This document shows positions 34,681-44,774 of a stretch of 64,000 bases of DNA, piece by piece. The notes under the pieces are model-generated. The model saw only the letters and a program-made list of their open reading frames with translations. It was not told where the DNA came from and searched no databases. This stretch comes from Dyadobacter luteus. Lineage in GTDB: Bacteria > Bacteroidota > Bacteroidia > Cytophagales > Spirosomataceae. The translations under genes were made by a program, and so were the position numbers. Where the stretch lies: the NCBI RefSeq assembly GCF_003383615.1, contig NZ_QNUL01000025.1, positions 1-64,000 of the forward strand, read 5' to 3'. Position 1 is the first letter of the stretch. Each line of letters starts with the position of its first letter.

Positions 34681-37677
34681 ATGAAAAGAAAATTATCCAG
34701 AATTACGCAGCGCATTCCAGCCTTCCTGTTGTACAGCATGGGGCTTATCCTGTTGCTTTCTGCAACGGCCATCGCTGCTGACCGCCAGATTACAGGAATT
34801 GTTACTTCTACTGAGGACAACAATCCCCTACCGGGAGTTTCGGTTATAGTGAAGGGAAATAGTACAATAGGTACCGCAACTGACACCGAAGGAAAATTCA
34901 AACTGACTGTACCGGAAAACGCAACACTGGTATTAAGTTACATCGGTTACGTAACCCAGGAAGTAGCTATTGGCAGCCAGAGTACTTTCACGATCGCTAT
35001 GGAGTCAGATCAGAAGTTACTGACAGAAGTGGTTGTCGTTGGTTATGGAACACAGAAAAAGGGAGACGTAACCAGCTCTATTGCCAGTATTAAGAGAGAA
35101 GATTTTATTCAGGGAGCTGTCCGTGATGCATCCTCTCTGATTCAGGGCAAAGTAGCTGGTCTTCGTATCACCACACCAAGCGGATCTCCTACTTCCGAAA
35201 ATCAGATCAACCTGCGTGGTATCAACTCAATCAACGGAACCAGCAACCCTCTTATTCTGATCGACGGAATCCCGGGTGGTTTGAACACCGTCGCTCCGGA
35301 AGACATTGAATCTGTTGACGTTTTGAAAGATGGTTCAGCCGCTGCGATCTACGGAACACGTGCTACAGGTGGTGTAATTTTGATCACTACACGTAAGAAC
35401 CGTTCTGTTACAAATCGTACAACAGTTGAGTACAATAACTATGTGAACTTCCAGACCATCGCACGCCGTCCGGAGCTACTGACTGGTGATGACTACCGTC
35501 AGAAAATATCCGAAGGAATTGCTTACACCGATTACGGTGGCAATACAGACTGGTTGAAAGAAATCATGCAGACGCCTGTCAGCCACAACCACAATCTTAC
35601 TTTCTTCGGGGGCAACAACCAGACCAACTTCACAGGCTCTATCAATTACCGTAACTGGGAAGGGATTTTCCTTCGCTCGGGGCAAAACCGGTTCACTGGC
35701 CGTGCGGACCTGAACCACTCGATGTTCAACAACAAGTTGAAAACGAATATCCAGATCATCAACCAGATCACAAGAACTAATGGCGCTGTGAGTCCTGCGG
35801 ATAACGATGCTGCTTACGGATACATCTACCGTCAGGCTATCATCCGTAACCCTACCGACCACGTAAGAAATGAAAACGGCGGATGGCAGGAAAGAGATGG
35901 ATACTTCTACGAAAACCCTGTATCGAGAATCATGGAGTCCAATTACGATGCGACTTTCAAAGAGATGCGGATGAGCGGAAGTTTAGATTATGCTCCGATC
36001 GACGACCTGAATTTCAAATTGCTTGTATCTAATGTACGTAACGACAATCTGGAAGGTAGTTCTACCACATTTAATCATACCAATACAAGACTAAGTAATC
36101 AGAATGCGACTGCATTCAGAGGCACTAGGGCTAATAACGAAAACTTACTGGAGTTTACAGGAAATTATGCAAAAACATTTGGAAAACATCGCTTCACGGT
36201 ACTAGGTGGTTATAGCTGGCAAGATGCTACCACTGAATGGTTCGACGCAAGCAACTGGGATTTCCCGACCGACGCATACGACTGGAACAAGCTCGAAGCC
36301 GGTGGCGCATTACAAAGAGGACAAGCATCTATGAGAAGCAATAAAACCAAATGGCAACTTGCTGGTTTCTTTGGCCGTTTGACTTACAGCATTGATGAAA
36401 AATACTTGTTCATGGCAAGTGTACGCCAGGAAGGCTCCTCGCGCTTCGGGGAGAACCATCAATGGGGTACATTCCCTGCTGCTTCTATCGGATGGAGAGT
36501 GAGCAAAGAGAAGTTCATGGAAGGCTTCCCGAACGTGTCTGAGATTAAACTGCGTGCAGGTATAGGTGTAACAGGTACTATTGCCGGTGCTCCATATCTG
36601 TCTCAGATCAGTTACAACTTTGACCGGGCCCAGGGTGCTTTCATCGGAGGTAAGTGGGTGCCTGGCTTCAACCCGGCACGTAACTTCAACCCTAATTTGA
36701 AATGGGAGAAAAAAGAAGAAATCAACGCGGGTATTGACTTCGGTTTCTTCAAAAACCGCATCAATGGATCTATTGATTACTACAGCCGTAACGTAAAGGA
36801 TCTACTTTACAACTTCCCTGTACCGGTTCCTCCCTACCTGACTTCCAATATGCTCATCAACGCCGGGCAGATGAAAAACAATGGTGTTGAAGTATTACTT
36901 AACATGGTTCCGGTTCAAAAGAATGATTTCCAGTGGAACACAGGCTTTACCTACTCTACCAACAGAAACAAGCTGGTAAGTCTTTCTAACGACCAGTTCC
37001 AGGCTGCCAATGATTTCTTCGATGCAGGTCATACAGGTGAACCGATTCAAATCATTACGCACAGAGTAAAAGTGGGTGAGCCTATCGGCAGATTCTTTGT
37101 GTGGAAGAGTGTAGGAATTGACGACAACGGTGGATGGCTTGTTGAAAACAAAAATGGTGAAGTGATACCTATTGCCAATGCGAAACCTGAGGATCGCCAG
37201 TACTATGGAAATGGTATACCGAAGCACACAGCCGGATGGAACAACTCAATTCGCTATAAGAACCTTGATCTTTCTGTTAACATGCGTGGTGCTTTTGGTT
37301 TCAATGTATTGAACTACCAGAGCATGTACTACAACAACACCAAGAACAAGGCATACAACATGCTCAAAACTGCCTACGACCCGATTGATGGTAAAATGTT
37401 GAACAATGACCTGGTGTATGTATCACACTATATTGAGAGAGGCGACTACTGGAAAATCGACAATGTTACGTTCGGATATTCTTTGCCTGCCAACACAATC
37501 AAAGGAATCAAGAATGCACGCATTTTCGTGTCGGGACTTAACCTTGCAACGATCACAGGTTACACAGGTATCGATCCTGAAGGTGTTCGTATCACCGGTT
37601 TCGATCCGGGTAATGACCACCGCGACAAGTACCCTACCACACGTACTTTCACAGCCGGACTTAACGTAACATTCTGA
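34681..37677 (+). CDS. SusC/RagA-family TonB-linked outer membrane protein
   Basis: A 998-residue outer membrane transporter. The signal peptide ends at about 34. A CarboxypepD_reg-like domain follows ('RQITGIVTSTEDNNPLPGVSV'-type start), then the TonB box region 'TEVVVVGYGTQKKGDVT', the plug ('LRGINSINGTSNPLILIDGIPG' in pieces) and a large beta-barrel ending 'TFTAGLNVTF'. It lacks an STN signalling domain. It is paired with the SusD gene 22 nt downstream. The frame opens at a GTG at 34657, but the ATG at 34681 gives a normal signal peptide. The substrate is unknown. Confidence 0.92.
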   Translation: MKRKLSRITQRIPAFLLYSMGLILLLSATAIAADRQITGIVTSTEDNNPLPGVSVIVKGNSTIGTATDTEGKFKLTVPENATLVLSYIGYVTQEVAIGSQSTFTIAMESDQKLLTEVVVVGYGTQKKGDVTSSIASIKREDFIQGAVRDASSLIQGKVAGLRITTPSGSPTSENQINLRGINSINGTSNPLILIDGIPGGLNTVAPEDIESVDVLKDGSAAAIYGTRATGGVILITTRKNRSVTNRTTVEYNNYVNFQTIARRPELLTGDDYRQKISEGIAYTDYGGNTDWLKEIMQTPVSHNHNLTFFGGNNQTNFTGSINYRNWEGIFLRSGQNRFTGRADLNHSMFNNKLKTNIQIINQITRTNGAVSPADNDAAYGYIYRQAIIRNPTDHVRNENGGWQERDGYFYENPVSRIMESNYDATFKEMRMSGSLDYAPIDDLNFKLLVSNVRNDNLEGSSTTFNHTNTRLSNQNATAFRGTRANNENLLEFTGNYAKTFGKHRFTVLGGYSWQDATTEWFDASNWDFPTDAYDWNKLEAGGALQRGQASMRSNKTKWQLAGFFGRLTYSIDEKYLFMASVRQEGSSRFGENHQWGTFPAASIGWRVSKEKFMEGFPNVSEIKLRAGIGVTGTIAGAPYLSQISYNFDRAQGAFIGGKWVPGFNPARNFNPNLKWEKKEEINAGIDFGFFKNRINGSIDYYSRNVKDLLYNFPVPVPPYLTSNMLINAGQMKNNGVEVLLNMVPVQKNDFQWNTGFTYSTNRNKLVSLSNDQFQAANDFFDAGHTGEPIQIITHRVKVGEPIGRFFVWKSVGIDDNGGWLVENKNGEVIPIANAKPEDRQYYGNGIPKHTAGWNNSIRYKNLDLSVNMRGAFGFNVLNYQSMYYNNTKNKAYNMLKTAYDPIDGKMLNNDLVYVSHYIERGDYWKIDNVTFGYSLPANTIKGIKNARIFVSGLNLATITGYTGIDPEGVRITGFDPGNDHRDKYPTTRTFTAGLNVTF

Positions 37678-37699
37678 TCAACAAAAACTTTTTGAAAAG

Positions 37700-39283
37700 A
37701 TGAAAAGTAACAACACGAAAATCATTATGCTGGCTTCCATGTTCGGAGCAGCAACGCTATATTCCTGTACAGACCTGAACGAGCAGGTTTATTCTGAGGT
37801 ACTTGCCAGCAGCTATCAGCCTACAGAAAGAGACTTACCCGCCATTGTGGCCCCCGTGTATTCTTCGCTACGGTCGCTGATGTTGGGATGGCAGGGCTAT
37901 TTTGATTTACAGGAAGAATCAGCCGATGCCATTGTAACTCCTTCCCGACCTAACGGATGGGACGATGCGGGTACCTACAAACGTATGCATTACCATACAT
38001 GGACTTCCCTGCAGGATCAGCCAGCAAACACTTGGGCAAGTTCATTCAGAAGCATCACCACCGCCAATCGTGTACTATCGCAGATTGCAGATGGTGAGAT
38101 TCCCATCACAACCGGTAAAGACGCTACTATTGCAGAATTAAGAGCAGTGCGGGCGCTGGCTTATTACCTCCTGCTGGATAACCACGGGAACGTTCCTATT
38201 GTAACGGATTTTAAGGATATCAACCTGCCAAAGCAGAGTACGCGCAAGGAAGTGTACGATTTCATTATCAAGGAACTTACAGAGGTGATGCCCAATCTCA
38301 GCGAGAATGCATCTACCACTTACGGGCAAATGAACAAGTGGGCAGCCAAGGCACTTCTGGCCAAGATTTACCTGAATGCGGAAGTATATACGGGCACAGC
38401 CGAATGGGCTAAAGCAATAGAGCAGGCCAATGAAGTGATCAACAGTGGCAAGTACATTTTGGATCCTAACTATTCAGATGTATTTACATGGACAAATTTC
38501 AACTCTAAGGAGATCATATTCGCTGTTCCTTACGATGAGATTTACGGAACCGGTAACCAGATCCACATGAAAACGCTGGATCCGTTAAGCCAGTCTGTGT
38601 ATCCGATGAATGCTGGCCCATGGGGAGGAAATTGCGCCGTACCACAATTCATCGATACTTACGATACAGAAGATTCTCGCCTCGCTGATACCTGGATCAT
38701 GGGTCCGCAAAGAAGTGCTGCCAGTGGAGCTGTCGTAATAACTTACGGCAAAGCGGTGCCAAGTATAGAGGGAACTGCCTCCACTGATGGCTACCGTATC
38801 GGTAAATACAAGATTAAACCTAACGCCACCAACTCCCTGGATAACGACTTCCCATTGCTTCGTTATGCCGACGTATTGATGATCAAGGCAGAAGCATTGC
38901 TCAGAACCGGGAAAGCGGACGAAGCAGCAATTATCGTTACAGACGTGCGTAAAAGAGCATTCAAAGCAAATCCTGCAAAAGCAACTGTAACCGGTGCAGA
39001 TCTGGCTAAAGGAAGTAAATACAACTACGGAATTCAGGCTGTGAATGGTACCATCACTGAAGTACAGGGAGGAGACGATGTGAAATTCGGGCGTTTCTTC
39101 GATGAGTTAGGTTGGGAGTTTGCTGCTGAAGCACACCGTCGCCAGGACATGATCCGCTTTGGTGTACACCAAACAAAAAAATGGTTCAACCACCGTCCAC
39201 AGACGCAACAGAGAACCCTGTTCCCAATTCCGCAAAGCGAGCTGGACAAAAACACAAACCTGAAGCAAAACCCGGGCTATTAA
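37700..39283 (+). CDS. SusD/RagB-family nutrient-binding outer membrane lipoprotein
   Basis: A 527-residue lipoprotein with the lipobox 'TLYSC' (Cys23) and the family's 'DLNEQVYSEV' start. TPR-like helices include 'ELRAVRALAYYLLLDNHGNVPIV' (in pieces) and 'WAAKALLAKIYLNAEVY'. The end 'RTLFPIPQSELDKN' followed by 'QNPGY' is the standard SusD C-terminus. It caps the SusC channel encoded just upstream. Confidence 0.92.
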   Translation: MKSNNTKIIMLASMFGAATLYSCTDLNEQVYSEVLASSYQPTERDLPAIVAPVYSSLRSLMLGWQGYFDLQEESADAIVTPSRPNGWDDAGTYKRMHYHTWTSLQDQPANTWASSFRSITTANRVLSQIADGEIPITTGKDATIAELRAVRALAYYLLLDNHGNVPIVTDFKDINLPKQSTRKEVYDFIIKELTEVMPNLSENASTTYGQMNKWAAKALLAKIYLNAEVYTGTAEWAKAIEQANEVINSGKYILDPNYSDVFTWTNFNSKEIIFAVPYDEIYGTGNQIHMKTLDPLSQSVYPMNAGPWGGNCAVPQFIDTYDTEDSRLADTWIMGPQRSAASGAVVITYGKAVPSIEGTASTDGYRIGKYKIKPNATNSLDNDFPLLRYADVLMIKAEALLRTGKADEAAIIVTDVRKRAFKANPAKATVTGADLAKGSKYNYGIQAVNGTITEVQGGDDVKFGRFFDELGWEFAAEAHRRQDMIRFGVHQTKKWFNHRPQTQQRTLFPIPQSELDKNTNLKQNPGY

Positions 39284-39345
39284 GAAGTTCAGTAGAGTTA
39301 ACCAGTAATCATTTGCTTATTTAATCACTTATAAATCCAATGTTT

Positions 39346-39660
39346 ATGAAAGGTTTAAGAATCATGATTGTAGCAGCCATGCTGCTCGTTACTTCTCAGT
39401 TTAATTCTACCACTTCAAAGCCAATGGCGTTGTGGACAAACGGAAACTATTGCGGATACAGCAGCATGCCATTTCACGCAAAAATTAATGTTTATAATGA
39501 CGTGCCCAATATTGTTGAAATCAGAAATATGTCAGGTGCAATAGTACCGTATACCCTGCATTCGATTAGTATCCAGCCGACTAGTGAAGGTGTTTTTGCT
39601 ATAAACATCACTATAGGCGGAGTAAATTATGTCGGAGGTGTTTACACATCTCCCTGCTAG
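39346..39660 (+). CDS. Small secreted protein of unknown function
   Basis: A 104-residue protein with an N-terminal hydrophobic signal segment (about 1-24) and a compact beta-rich remainder ('AKINVYNDVPNIVEIRN', 'YVGGVYTSPC'). The two cysteines, one near residue 36 and one as the last residue, could form a disulfide. No family is recognised. It follows the SusC/SusD pair by about 60 nt and precedes a strong terminator, so it is probably the last gene of that transcript. Confidence 0.65.
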   Translation: MKGLRIMIVAAMLLVTSQFNSTTSKPMALWTNGNYCGYSSMPFHAKINVYNDVPNIVEIRNMSGAIVPYTLHSISIQPTSEGVFAINITIGGVNYVGGVYTSPC

Positions 39661-39701
39661 TAATAGCAGCAAGACAAGTTAAATTTGGTTAGGTAGTTTA
39701 T

Positions 39702-39750
39702 AATCCTGCTTTCAGATCTCCTCAGTCTGAAGCAGGATTTTTCTTTTACA
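39702..39750 (+). terminator. Intrinsic terminator after the first SusC/SusD operon
   Basis: AATCCTGCTTTCAGA (39702-39716) pairs with TCTGAAGCAGGATT (39726-39739) with one bulged T, followed by TTTCTTTT. It separates the small secreted protein gene from the ECF sigma gene. Confidence 0.9.
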
Positions 39751-39811
39751 TGCAATTTTTGAATTATTATCTATATTTATTCTAAATAATGAAGTACTTT
39801 TGTCGCCTGAT

Positions 39812-40381
39812 ATGGCGCAAGGGAACGAATATAATGACTGGCACGGACTACTTCAGGGAGATGAAAACTCCTTCATGAGGCTGTACGACAAGCATTATCA
39901 GCCTATGTTCAGTTTCGGTCTCACGGTTTGCCATGATAAAGATGTTGTGAAAGATGCCATCCACGAAGTATTCTGTGAACTTTGGGACAACCGTTCCCGC
40001 TTTCCGGAAGTGCAAAATGAAAAGGCGTATCTGATGACTTATCTGAAAAGAAAGATCCTCCGCGAAATCGAAAAACAGCAACGCAATTCTCCATTTGACG
40101 ACTCCCCTACCGCGTTTTTCGAAAAATCTTACGAAGAGCTCCTCATTGAACGTCAGTCGGACGATGCAAATCGTGAACAACTGAAATCTTCGCTGGAACA
40201 GCTTACTCCGGGACAGCTTGAAATAATTCAATTGAAGTATTTTGAAATGCTGGACTATGAACAGATTGCAGAAAAATTACAACTGCAACCACGCACTGTT
40301 TACAATCAGGTTTCCAAGGCCATGAAAACACTACGTTCTGCATTGAAAGTACTGAGCAGTGTAATTATCGCGATTATATAA
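39812..40381 (+). CDS. ECF-type RNA polymerase sigma factor
   Basis: A 189-residue sigma factor of the Bacteroidota FecI-like group. Region 2 includes 'LYDKHYQPMFSFGLTVCHDKDVVKDAIHEVFCELW' (in pieces); region 4 includes 'LTPGQLEIIQLKYFEMLDYEQIA'. It is followed by a FecR anti-sigma gene and an STN-containing SusC, the usual cell-surface signalling set. The ATG at 39812 is preferred over a TTG at 39800. A TACTTTTG (39795-39802) resembling a -7 element lies unusually close to this start, which would give a nearly leaderless mRNA. Confidence 0.9.
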   Translation: MAQGNEYNDWHGLLQGDENSFMRLYDKHYQPMFSFGLTVCHDKDVVKDAIHEVFCELWDNRSRFPEVQNEKAYLMTYLKRKILREIEKQQRNSPFDDSPTAFFEKSYEELLIERQSDDANREQLKSSLEQLTPGQLEIIQLKYFEMLDYEQIAEKLQLQPRTVYNQVSKAMKTLRSALKVLSSVIIAII

Positions 40382-40499
40382 ATTTTATTACACTCATTTA
40401 CAGTACATTGAAAAGTTTCTTTTAATGATTCTAAAAAAAGCCTGAAAATACCTGGTAAAAAATAACGTGCCCTTACACTGGTTATCAAATCAGTGTAAA

Positions 40500-41519
40500 A
40501 TGCAGTATAAACATTACAAGGCAGAAGACTTTGCAGCAGATGAATCATTCATTGCTTACTACCTCAATCGGGATGCAGAGGCAGTCAGGTTCTGGCAAGA
40601 ATGGATTAATGACAATCCCGACAGAAAACCAGAAACAGATGCCGCGATACAGCTATTGAATCTTGTCTCAGTAAAATTGCCCGAAAGCGAGTTTTCCGTT
40701 GAGCGCAAACGTATGCAGACCTATATAGGTCAGGGTTCAAAAGCGAAAACGATTCCGATTTATGGATACAGAAAATACTGGGTGGCGGCAGCAAGCTTGC
40801 TACTTACTATTGGAGTAGCCGCAGCTTATCTGCTCACCAACAAAAGAGTTAACCAAAATGTCCTGACCACCTCCAATTGGGTGGAGCAGGTTAGCCCCAA
40901 CGGAAAGAAAACACGGGTACGACTGGCAGACGGAACTCTGATCATTCTCAATGGTGGAAGTGTACTCCATTATCCACATTCCTTTGCCAAAGACAAAAGA
41001 GAAATCCGGCTGACAGGAGAAGCATTCTTCTCAGTCGCTCACGACACACTTCGCCCCTTTACTGTTCACACCGGCAACTTACAAACCCGCGTATTGGGTA
41101 CAGAATTCAATGTGTCGGCTTACGTACCTGACGAGTTAGTTACCGTTGCGCTTACCAAAGGTAAAGTGAGGGTAAGTAACGGTACTTCCAATGCCACTCT
41201 AGCACCCGGACAAAAGGCAATCTACAAGACCAAGACAGATGGGATAGAAACAGTAAACTTTAATCCTGCTACAGAAACAGGTTGGAAAGATGGCAAGCTG
41301 GTATTTGAAAATGCTTCTTTCTCTACCATAGCAAGCGCAATTGAACACGCTTACGGCTACCAAATCGTAGATAAAACCACCCGCGAGAAATGGAATTACA
41401 CAGGTACGTTTACACAGGAAGATGTGCTGACGGTAGTTGAAAATATCTGCTTCTCCAAACATCTGAATTACACCGTCGACGGGCAAACTATTACCATTAC
41501 CTCACAGAATGAAAAGTAA
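40500..41519 (+). CDS. FecR-family anti-sigma factor
   Basis: A 339-residue inner membrane regulator. A cytoplasmic N-terminal domain binds the sigma factor, a single transmembrane helix lies near 88-106 ('YWVAAASLLLTIGVAAAYLLT' in part), a FecR domain follows at about 120-215 ('VRLADGTLIILNGGSVLHYP', 'REIRLTGEAFFSVAHD'), and a C-terminal DUF4974-like domain covers about 265-335. The ATG at 40500 is preferred over a GTG at 40467. The stop overlaps the next SusC start by 11 nt. Confidence 0.92.
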   Translation: MQYKHYKAEDFAADESFIAYYLNRDAEAVRFWQEWINDNPDRKPETDAAIQLLNLVSVKLPESEFSVERKRMQTYIGQGSKAKTIPIYGYRKYWVAAASLLLTIGVAAAYLLTNKRVNQNVLTTSNWVEQVSPNGKKTRVRLADGTLIILNGGSVLHYPHSFAKDKREIRLTGEAFFSVAHDTLRPFTVHTGNLQTRVLGTEFNVSAYVPDELVTVALTKGKVRVSNGTSNATLAPGQKAIYKTKTDGIETVNFNPATETGWKDGKLVFENASFSTIASAIEHAYGYQIVDKTTREKWNYTGTFTQEDVLTVVENICFSKHLNYTVDGQTITITSQNEK

Positions 41520-44500
41520 AATATATAGCTTGTTGGTTTTGCTGACAACACTATTTACAGCTACACAAGGAAAAGCACAGACAGTCGGCATTAAGCTGAA
41601 AGACGCTCCTTTATTAGAAATTTTTTCAGAACTCGAAAAACAAACCGGTGTAAGTTTCAACTACGACGCTTCGGAAGTGAATGTGCGCCGGAGATATGAT
41701 CTTTCGTACAAAGGTAGTTTGAACGGAGCACTCGCTCAGCTTTCCAACGAAGCAGGATTAATATTTCGCACAGAAGGAAAACGGATTCTGGTACGTCCTG
41801 CTGTGAAACGTTTCATGAGCGGAAAAGTCACAGACACTGAAACCGGCGAAGGGATTCCGGGAGTGACCGTCAAAATTGCAAACGGAAAGGTGCTTGCCAT
41901 CACAGACGTTACGGGTAACTACAGTGGCATACTGGCAGTTGCACAGCCTGCCCGTGCCCAACTTGAGTTCCGTATGCTGGGCATGAAAACAGTGATCTCA
42001 CCCATTTTGGGTAACCGCATCACCTTCGATATCGCCCTTCAAACGGATTCACATAATATGGATGAAGTGGTGATTACCAATGCCTACACCAATGGAACAG
42101 CAAAGGAAGAAGTAATCGGAAGCGTTTCGCAAATTACCGCGAAGGAATTGCAAGTGAACCGCCCCATCGAAAGTATCGACAAAATGCTGGAAGGCCTGGC
42201 GGCTGGCGTATATGTAGAGCCTAATACAACACTCGGAACTCCTGTTAAAATCAATATCCGCGGTCAGGGAACGCTGACTGCCATTGGAGGAGGACGCACA
42301 ACATCGTCTCAGCCACTATTTGTAATTGACGGTATTCCTATTCAGGAACAAAACAGAGGTGACGCCAGCGCAGTATTCAACAACGAGACACTGATTAATC
42401 CGATTGCGGGAATCAACCCACAGGATATAGCATCCATTTCGGTGTTGAAGGACGCATCTGCAACAACGATTTATGGTGCTAACGCAGCGAATGGTGTAAT
42501 CATTATTACTACCAAATCGGGTCAGGAAGGAAAAACAATCGCTAACGTTTCCTACAATACAGGAGTTTCTTCCTTTATCAATAGAATGAAATTGCTGAGC
42601 GGTCCGCAATACTATCAGCTCAAAAAAGAAGCATTGATGAACGATGGGTTTACTGAAAGTCAGGCTGCCAACCAATCGGGTAGCCCCACAATCAATACAG
42701 ACTGGTTGGGACTGACTAACCGGAATGCTACCTATCACAATGTCAATGCTGATCTATCAGGAGGAAAGGCCGGACTCAAATATCGTTTTTCAACAGGATA
42801 CCCTAACCAGCAGGCAAGCTCAATCGGCAATAGTATTCAGCAGATGAATATGAGTTTGAGAGTGGACAATGTGATTTCCAAAAAATTCAAATTCGGTATT
42901 ACCCTGTCACCTTCCCTGATGCTGCGCGACGGAATAGACAATTATGCAAATGCCGCCTATTTGCCGCCGAATATTGCTCCTTATGATGTCAATGGAAATT
43001 TCAGTGAGTTATTGCTTATTCCGAATCCACTAGCCGTACTGGCTCAAAATACCGACAAGAGTAGTAACCTTACCCTCAATGGAAATGCCAATTTGCACTA
43101 CAATGTAACCAGCTACCTGACAGTTTCAGGAAGAATTGGTGCCAATTTTCTGCAAGGTAAGCAAATGCTGTATTCATCTGCGAAAAATGCAACAGGCCGG
43201 AATGCCGGTGGTAATCTGAGAATATTTGACCGACAATCACTAGGTTGGCTTGGCTACGTACAAGCCAGCTTCGATAAGACATTTGCTACGCGGCACGCAG
43301 TCAATGTTCTTGCAGGTTATGAGGTCCAGGACAAAACAACCGTTTTATTGGGCGGAACCGGCATGGGCTTTTCTTATGACCGGATTCGGGAATTGAGTCA
43401 GGCTGCCACCCGGAGTTCAGTGTCATCAAAACAAGAAGATGCTACCATTTCCTACTATGCTCAGGCAAATTATAACCTGGATAAAAAGTATCTGTTCACT
43501 TCCAGCATTCGGGCTGATCAATCATCCATGTTCGGTAATGACAAACAACTTGCTCTGAACGGCGCAGTAGGTTTAGGATGGATTGTATCGAAGGAACATT
43601 TCCTAACAGATCATCACGCGATCACCTTTCTTAAACTCAAAACCAGCTACGGATCTACAGCGAATTCAAGAATAGGCACTTACGCGGCCAGAGGACTTTA
43701 CAATTTCAGTTATCAGAATTACAACGGAGAGGTAGCCGCCGTTCCTGACGGTTCCTCGGCTGCAAATCCAGACCTGGGTTGGGAAACGAACCTGAAGCTA
43801 AATGTTGGTCTTGATCTGACTCTGTTTGACAAGTATTCGATCAATCTGGAATACTACAACAATACCGTTCATGATCTGATTTCTAACATCACAGTGCCTT
43901 ACGAATCTGGTTACACAGGTATTTCAGCCAATACAGGTAAAATGAGAAATCAGGGCCTGGATCTGACCATCAAAACGAACCCTATTGAGCGAGAGCATTT
44001 TATCTGGAATTCCGTATTTCTGATGGGCTTCAATAAGAACAAAATTCTATCATTTAACAACGGATACAGTTCCATTTTCGCAGATCCGGAGGGTACTTCG
44101 GGAGATGTGAACGCCGCATCAAAAGAAGGTTACAGCACGTCTGCTATTTGGGGAATCCGATGGGCAGGAATTAACCCGCAAACCGGTCTGGAGCAGTTTT
44201 ACGATCCGTCAGGAAATATTGTTGACCGTACCACCATCAGAACCTATCCATCTGACAGTTGGGTAGTACTCGGCGATAAACTTCCGAAGTTCCAGGGCAG
44301 CTGGATCAATACAATCAATTACAAACAAATGTCTGTTACGATCAATCTCCTTTACTCCTATGGTGCCAACTTCATGGAGCCGGTTACTTACTTTTCCGAT
44401 GGTCGCAATTTACAGAATAGTAATATGAGCATTAACCTGCTGGATCGATGGCAACAACCCGGAGATGTGGCGGAGGTTTCTAAACTCTCAATCGGTAAAG

Positions 44501-44757
44501 GACTTGTCAGGAACTCTTCCCGCTATTTACATGATCTGAGTTTCATAAAACTTTCCAATGTCACATTCAATTACAGATTACCAGATTCCGTTACCGGCAA
44601 ACTGAAAATGAAATCCATGTCGGTGTTTGTGAACGCGACCAATCTTGGTTATTGGTATAGAGAAAAAAGTAGAAAGGATCGTAACGGAATTGCCGAAATA
44701 CGCTTCAATTATCCTGAAGCACGAACCTTCAATCTTGGACTGAACATAAACTTTTGA
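41509..44757 (+). CDS. SusC/RagA-family TonB-linked protein with STN signalling domain
   Basis: A 1082-residue outer membrane transporter. After the signal peptide (about 1-24) comes an STN domain (about 25-95, 'IKLKDAPLLEIFSELEKQTG', 'LNGALAQLSNEAGLIF'), which contacts FecR to relay substrate binding to the ECF sigma factor. Next are a CarboxypepD_reg-like domain ('MSGKVTDTETGEGIPGVTV'), the plug ('DEVVITNAYTNG', 'ISVLKDASATTIYGANAANG') and a barrel ending 'FNLGLNINF'. The substrate is unknown. Confidence 0.92.
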   Translation: MKSKIYSLLVLLTTLFTATQGKAQTVGIKLKDAPLLEIFSELEKQTGVSFNYDASEVNVRRRYDLSYKGSLNGALAQLSNEAGLIFRTEGKRILVRPAVKRFMSGKVTDTETGEGIPGVTVKIANGKVLAITDVTGNYSGILAVAQPARAQLEFRMLGMKTVISPILGNRITFDIALQTDSHNMDEVVITNAYTNGTAKEEVIGSVSQITAKELQVNRPIESIDKMLEGLAAGVYVEPNTTLGTPVKINIRGQGTLTAIGGGRTTSSQPLFVIDGIPIQEQNRGDASAVFNNETLINPIAGINPQDIASISVLKDASATTIYGANAANGVIIITTKSGQEGKTIANVSYNTGVSSFINRMKLLSGPQYYQLKKEALMNDGFTESQAANQSGSPTINTDWLGLTNRNATYHNVNADLSGGKAGLKYRFSTGYPNQQASSIGNSIQQMNMSLRVDNVISKKFKFGITLSPSLMLRDGIDNYANAAYLPPNIAPYDVNGNFSELLLIPNPLAVLAQNTDKSSNLTLNGNANLHYNVTSYLTVSGRIGANFLQGKQMLYSSAKNATGRNAGGNLRIFDRQSLGWLGYVQASFDKTFATRHAVNVLAGYEVQDKTTVLLGGTGMGFSYDRIRELSQAATRSSVSSKQEDATISYYAQANYNLDKKYLFTSSIRADQSSMFGNDKQLALNGAVGLGWIVSKEHFLTDHHAITFLKLKTSYGSTANSRIGTYAARGLYNFSYQNYNGEVAAVPDGSSAANPDLGWETNLKLNVGLDLTLFDKYSINLEYYNNTVHDLISNITVPYESGYTGISANTGKMRNQGLDLTIKTNPIEREHFIWNSVFLMGFNKNKILSFNNGYSSIFADPEGTSGDVNAASKEGYSTSAIWGIRWAGINPQTGLEQFYDPSGNIVDRTTIRTYPSDSWVVLGDKLPKFQGSWINTINYKQMSVTINLLYSYGANFMEPVTYFSDGRNLQNSNMSINLLDRWQQPGDVAEVSKLSIGKGLVRNSSRYLHDLSFIKLSNVTFNYRLPDSVTGKLKMKSMSVFVNATNLGYWYREKSRKDRNGIAEIRFNYPEARTFNLGLNINF

Positions 44758-44774
44758 TCTCAGGCGATACAACG

